Shown here in pieces: positions 14,169 to 16,457 of a DNA stretch of 16,457 nt (positions are counted from its first letter, which is position 1; the number at the start of each line of letters is the position of its first letter). The DNA lies in the NCBI GenBank assembly GCA_038746265.1, contig JBCDKU010000060.1:1-16457 (forward strand), in the 5' to 3' direction. A model generated the notes under the pieces. That model did no database searches. It was not told the origin of the DNA and saw only the letters and a program-made list of their open reading frames with translations. A program made the position numbers and the translations under genes. The DNA comes from JBCBKP01 sp038746265 (GTDB taxonomy: Bacteria > Planctomycetota > Phycisphaerae > Phycisphaerales > UBA1924).

Positions 14169-16016
14169 TCAGAGCGGCGGGTCCTTCTTCTTGCCGCCGC
14201 CGATCAGGTTGCCGATCAGGCCGCCCGCCTGCTCCTTGATCGACTTCGCCGCGTCGCCGCCGACGTCGCCGATCGCATCGCCGACCGCCTTGTCGAGCTC
14301 GGCGGTCAGCCGGTTCGCGGCCTGCCGCTTGCCGGCGGCGATCAGCGCGTCGGAGAGGTCGCTCGGCTCGAGCGTGATCGCGGGGTTGTCGAGCGGGCCC
14401 GAGAGCTTGAGCGGGATCACGAGCGCGTCCACCTGCGTGGGTCCTGCGCCCGGGAGCATCACCGTCGAGTTCTTGAGCGTGACGTTGAGCGGCGACTGGA
14501 TCGTCGAGCCGTCGAGCTTCGCGTCGAGCGCGAGGTCGAGCGTGCCGCCCTTGAAGGGCGGCTCGGTGAAGCCCGCGAGCAGCGACGCGGCCTGATCCGC
14601 GTCGAGCCCGTTGAGCTTGAACGTCAGCGAGGGCGGCTGCGCGATGTCCGGGGGCAGCATGAACGAGCCCGACGTGCTGTCATCGGACGACACCAGCTGC
14701 AGGCTCAGCGTCTGCCCGACGAGGTCGGGGTTGGTCGAGAGCCACGCGCCGTCGATGTCGTAGCTCACGCCGTCGCGGCCCTGCATCCGGACGCCGTCGA
14801 TCGTGACCTTCTCGATCGTGAGCTTGGGCGTCTTCTCGACGAGGTGCGTCGCGTAGACGTTGGCGTAGCCCTTCTCGCGTGCCTCGCGGGCGAGCCGCTC
14901 CTTGAGCGTCTCCTTCTTCTCGGGTGTGTCGGGGCCCGCCTCGGGATCCTCGCCTCGGGCCGAGCGGAAGCGGTCGATCATGTCGCGGAGCTGCGCGAGC
15001 CTTTTCTTCCACTCCTCGGCCTTCTTGATGTAGTCCTCGATCGTGCCCGAGCTCTCGTCCGTCTCCGGCGCGGGCTTGGGCTTGGCGGCGTCGCCGATCA
15101 GCTCGCCGGGCGTTGCCCGCTCGCCGCCCGAGAGGGCGTCGGCGACCAGAATCTCGTTGATCGTGAAGCGCCTCTTGAGCAGGTCGCCCGTCGAGAAGTT
15201 CACGTCGATCGTGTTCGCCTCGAACGTGTTCCGCGAGAGCTCGCCCGGGTCGGCGGCCGCGAGCGAGACGACCTTGGCTTGCCCGCCGAACAGATCGACC
15301 TCGGCGCGCTCCAGATCGACCGTCGCGCCGTTGGCGCGTCCGAGCTGGTCGCGGAGCAGGCCCGTCGCGGCGGCGTCCTTGAGCAGGAACTGGGCGGCGA
15401 TCAGCACGCCCAGCAGCAGCACCGCGACGATGACGCCCGGGATGCGGATGGGGTTGCCGATGCGGTTGGTCGCGAGCTCCTCCCACGACTTCTTGCCCTT
15501 CTTGCCGCCCAGGAAGACGAAGCAGCAGAGCTTCACGGTCGGCATGTTGGCGTACTTCTGGTATTTCTCGGAGCCCTCGTCGAGGTCGGCCATCTTCTTG
15601 CGGAACGACTGCAGCGTCTTGATGATGCCGAAGCCGACGACGCCGCCGAAGAGCGGGCCCAGGATCAGCCCGCCGACGGTGACGTAGTTGTCGAAGCCGA
15701 ACCACGCGAGCACCGGGGCGTTGATGAGCAGGCGGAACAGCGGCTCGAGGGGCCCGTCGATCAGGAGCTTGCCGACCTCGAACTGCGCACCGATGAGCAC
15801 GAGCGAGACGAGCTTGCTGAGCGTTCCGACGATGCCCGCGAAGAACAGGTTGGCGTTGAAGACCAGCAGGCACAGCAGCAGGAAGACGAACAGCAGCGGC
15901 GCCTGCCCGGGCCCGGGGATGAACCCGAGGGTGGCCGCCAGGATCGCGCCGAGGGCGATCTGGAAGGGGGTTGCCTTGCCGAGCAGGATTTTGCCGAGGA
16001 TTCGGGTTGGAATCAT
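14169..16016 (-). CDS. TIGR03546/TIGR03545-like fusion envelope protein
   Basis: The product has 615 residues. Residues 1-185 look like the TIGR03546 family: TPFQIALGAILAATLGFIPGPG near the start, and hydrophobic segments near 16-33, 38-62 and 112-133. Residues 186-615 look like the TIGR03545/AsmA-like family. A membrane helix (about 192-211) is followed by VDLERAEVDLFGGQAKV and FTINEILVADALSGGERATPG. A charged coiled-coil stretch follows (about 325-385), and then beta-rich AsmA-like sequence (about 395-555). The tail is Gly/Lys-rich. In other outer-membrane bacteria the two families are usually separate neighbouring genes. A single chain suggests they act together, probably in the envelope; AsmA-like proteins are implicated in lipid traffic, but that role is inference here. 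The ATG lacks a Shine-Dalgarno, and TAGACT lies 6 nt before it. Confidence 0.75.
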   Translation of the reverse strand: MIPTRILGKILLGKATPFQIALGAILAATLGFIPGPGQAPLLFVFLLLCLLVFNANLFFAGIVGTLSKLVSLVLIGAQFEVGKLLIDGPLEPLFRLLINAPVLAWFGFDNYVTVGGLILGPLFGGVVGFGIIKTLQSFRKKMADLDEGSEKYQKYANMPTVKLCCFVFLGGKKGKKSWEELATNRIGNPIRIPGVIVAVLLLGVLIAAQFLLKDAAATGLLRDQLGRANGATVDLERAEVDLFGGQAKVVSLAAADPGELSRNTFEANTIDVNFSTGDLLKRRFTINEILVADALSGGERATPGELIGDAAKPKPAPETDESSGTIEDYIKKAEEWKKRLAQLRDMIDRFRSARGEDPEAGPDTPEKKETLKERLAREAREKGYANVYATHLVEKTPKLTIEKVTIDGVRMQGRDGVSYDIDGAWLSTNPDLVGQTLSLQLVSSDDSTSGSFMLPPDIAQPPSLTFKLNGLDADQAASLLAGFTEPPFKGGTLDLALDAKLDGSTIQSPLNVTLKNSTVMLPGAGPTQVDALVIPLKLSGPLDNPAITLEPSDLSDALIAAGKRQAANRLTAELDKAVGDAIGDVGGDAAKSIKEQAGGLIGNLIGGGKKKDPPL

Positions 16017-16022
16017 GCCCGG

Positions 16023-16028
16023 AGTCTA
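16023..16028 (-). promoter_or_regulatory. candidate -10 box of a leaderless gene
   Basis: On minus, TAGACT is followed by 6 nt and the ATG at 16016. No ribosome binding site is visible, so this mRNA may be leaderless. The -35 position is not convincing. Confidence 0.4.
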
Positions 16029-16056
16029 ATCGCTCGGCGGGGGGCCGCCCAGCGAT
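16029..16056 (-). terminator. strong hairpin between the HIT gene and the fusion gene
   Basis: ATCGCT (16029-16034) pairs with AGCGAT (16051-16056), and GGCGG (16036-16040) pairs with CCGCC (16045-16049) around a 4-nt loop, with one mismatch. It follows the HIT stop by 16 nt and abuts the TAGACT box. With no T tract, it could be a weak terminator or a protein-binding site. Confidence 0.4.
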
Positions 16057-16072
16057 TCGGATCCTCGGCGAT

Positions 16073-16457
16073 TCACATCGTGATGTTTGCGCGCGCGGCC
16101 AGTGACTGCTGGAGCTTTTTCAGCAGTTCTGCGTCGGGCCCGGTCGCGTCGGCGCGTCGGGCCTGCCCGAAGTCGTAGGCCGCGAGGGGGTCGAGCTTGC
16201 GCAGCTCCGGGTCCTCGGTGTCGAAGCGGGGCACGACGTGGGCGTGCAGCTCGGGCACCTGGTTGCAGAGCATGAGGTAGTTGATCCGGTCCGCGCCGGT
16301 CGCGTCCATCACCGCGTCGCCCAGCGCCGCGAAGTCCATGAGGAACTGCGCCCGGACATCGCCCTTGAGATCGGACAGGTGCGCGGGCGTCGGGTCGGGC
16401 AGCAGCATGCAGCACCCGGTGAGCGCGTCCGGCTGCTGGTTCGAGAGGATGGCGTAG
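16073..16457 (-). CDS. HIT-family hydrolase, 5' part outside the window
   Basis: The frame is open to the window edge and reads YAILSNQQPDALTGCCMLLPDP before the first internal ATG (16408), so the true start lies beyond 16457. About 127 residues are visible. INYLMLCNQVPELHAHVVPRF is the HIT active-site region, and ALGDAVMDATGADRINY is the preceding helix and strand. HIT proteins hydrolyse or transfer nucleotidyl groups through a histidine in the motif HxHxHxx. Here the first histidine is Glu (E-L-H-A-H-V-V), while the catalytic middle His and the third His are kept. The substrate is unknown. The stop lies 57 bp before the start of the fusion gene. Confidence 0.8.
   Translation of the reverse strand, partial: YAILSNQQPDALTGCCMLLPDPTPAHLSDLKGDVRAQFLMDFAALGDAVMDATGADRINYLMLCNQVPELHAHVVPRFDTEDPELRKLDPLAAYDFGQARRADATGPDAELLKKLQQSLAARANITM

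Noticed and set aside
14844..16178. 444-residue open frame antisense to the fusion protein
   Set aside because: It is Glu/Arg/Leu-rich with no recognisable fold, and runs across the start of the true gene into the HIT gene.

Overview
The window comes from a high-GC bacterium with an outer membrane. The proteins suggest a planctomycete, most likely of the Phycisphaerae type. The grounds are a secreted beta-helix protein, a Ser/Thr kinase with an N-terminal GspE-type domain, an APC permease fused to a UspA domain, and a TIGR03546/TIGR03545-like envelope protein. This assignment is inferred from gene style, not from a marker gene. The content is ordinary chromosome: there is no phage, insertion sequence, CRISPR array, tRNA or rRNA that I can support.

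Layout. 1-187 is a C-rich low-complexity tract, possibly a contig-end artefact, followed by a normal ribosome binding site. 188-2903 (+) holds a secreted beta-helix protein and a membrane-inserted KAP/ExeA-like P-loop ATPase. 3094-3900 (+) is a DUF1223 thioredoxin-fold protein. It converges on a minus-strand block made of a cupin (4066-4491), a PcrA/UvrD helicase (4631-7120) and an APC permease with a C-terminal UspA domain (7305-9263). A 360-bp gap precedes a plus-strand, tail-anchored Ser/Thr kinase (9624-11108) and infC (11288-12091). infC has a probable ATC start, a long acidic tail and a clear terminator. A MacB-type permease (12380-13711, -) faces infC, and a 113-residue unknown protein (13794-14135, +) diverges from the permease. 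The right end is minus strand: a 615-residue protein that looks like a fusion of the TIGR03546 and TIGR03545 pair (14169-16016), and a HIT-family hydrolase cut by the window edge (16073-16457).

Most genes are single units, and no pathway links them. The most unusual signal lies between the genes. Three gaps (1217-1296, 7177-7249, 12243-12321) carry the same element: two small hairpins in inverted orientation about 30 nt apart. All six hairpins have a GNRA tetraloop when read on one particular strand. Their sequence changes (G-U wobbles and one swapped stem) keep pairing on that strand only. Two of the copies also carry a 7-nt-period G-rich tail directly after the stop codon of the neighbouring minus-strand gene. 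A second family with the same layout (3908-4009) has UCC loops and terminal inverted repeats. Separately, four genes have a TAnnnT box 6-8 nt before the start codon and no Shine-Dalgarno, which suggests leaderless mRNAs.
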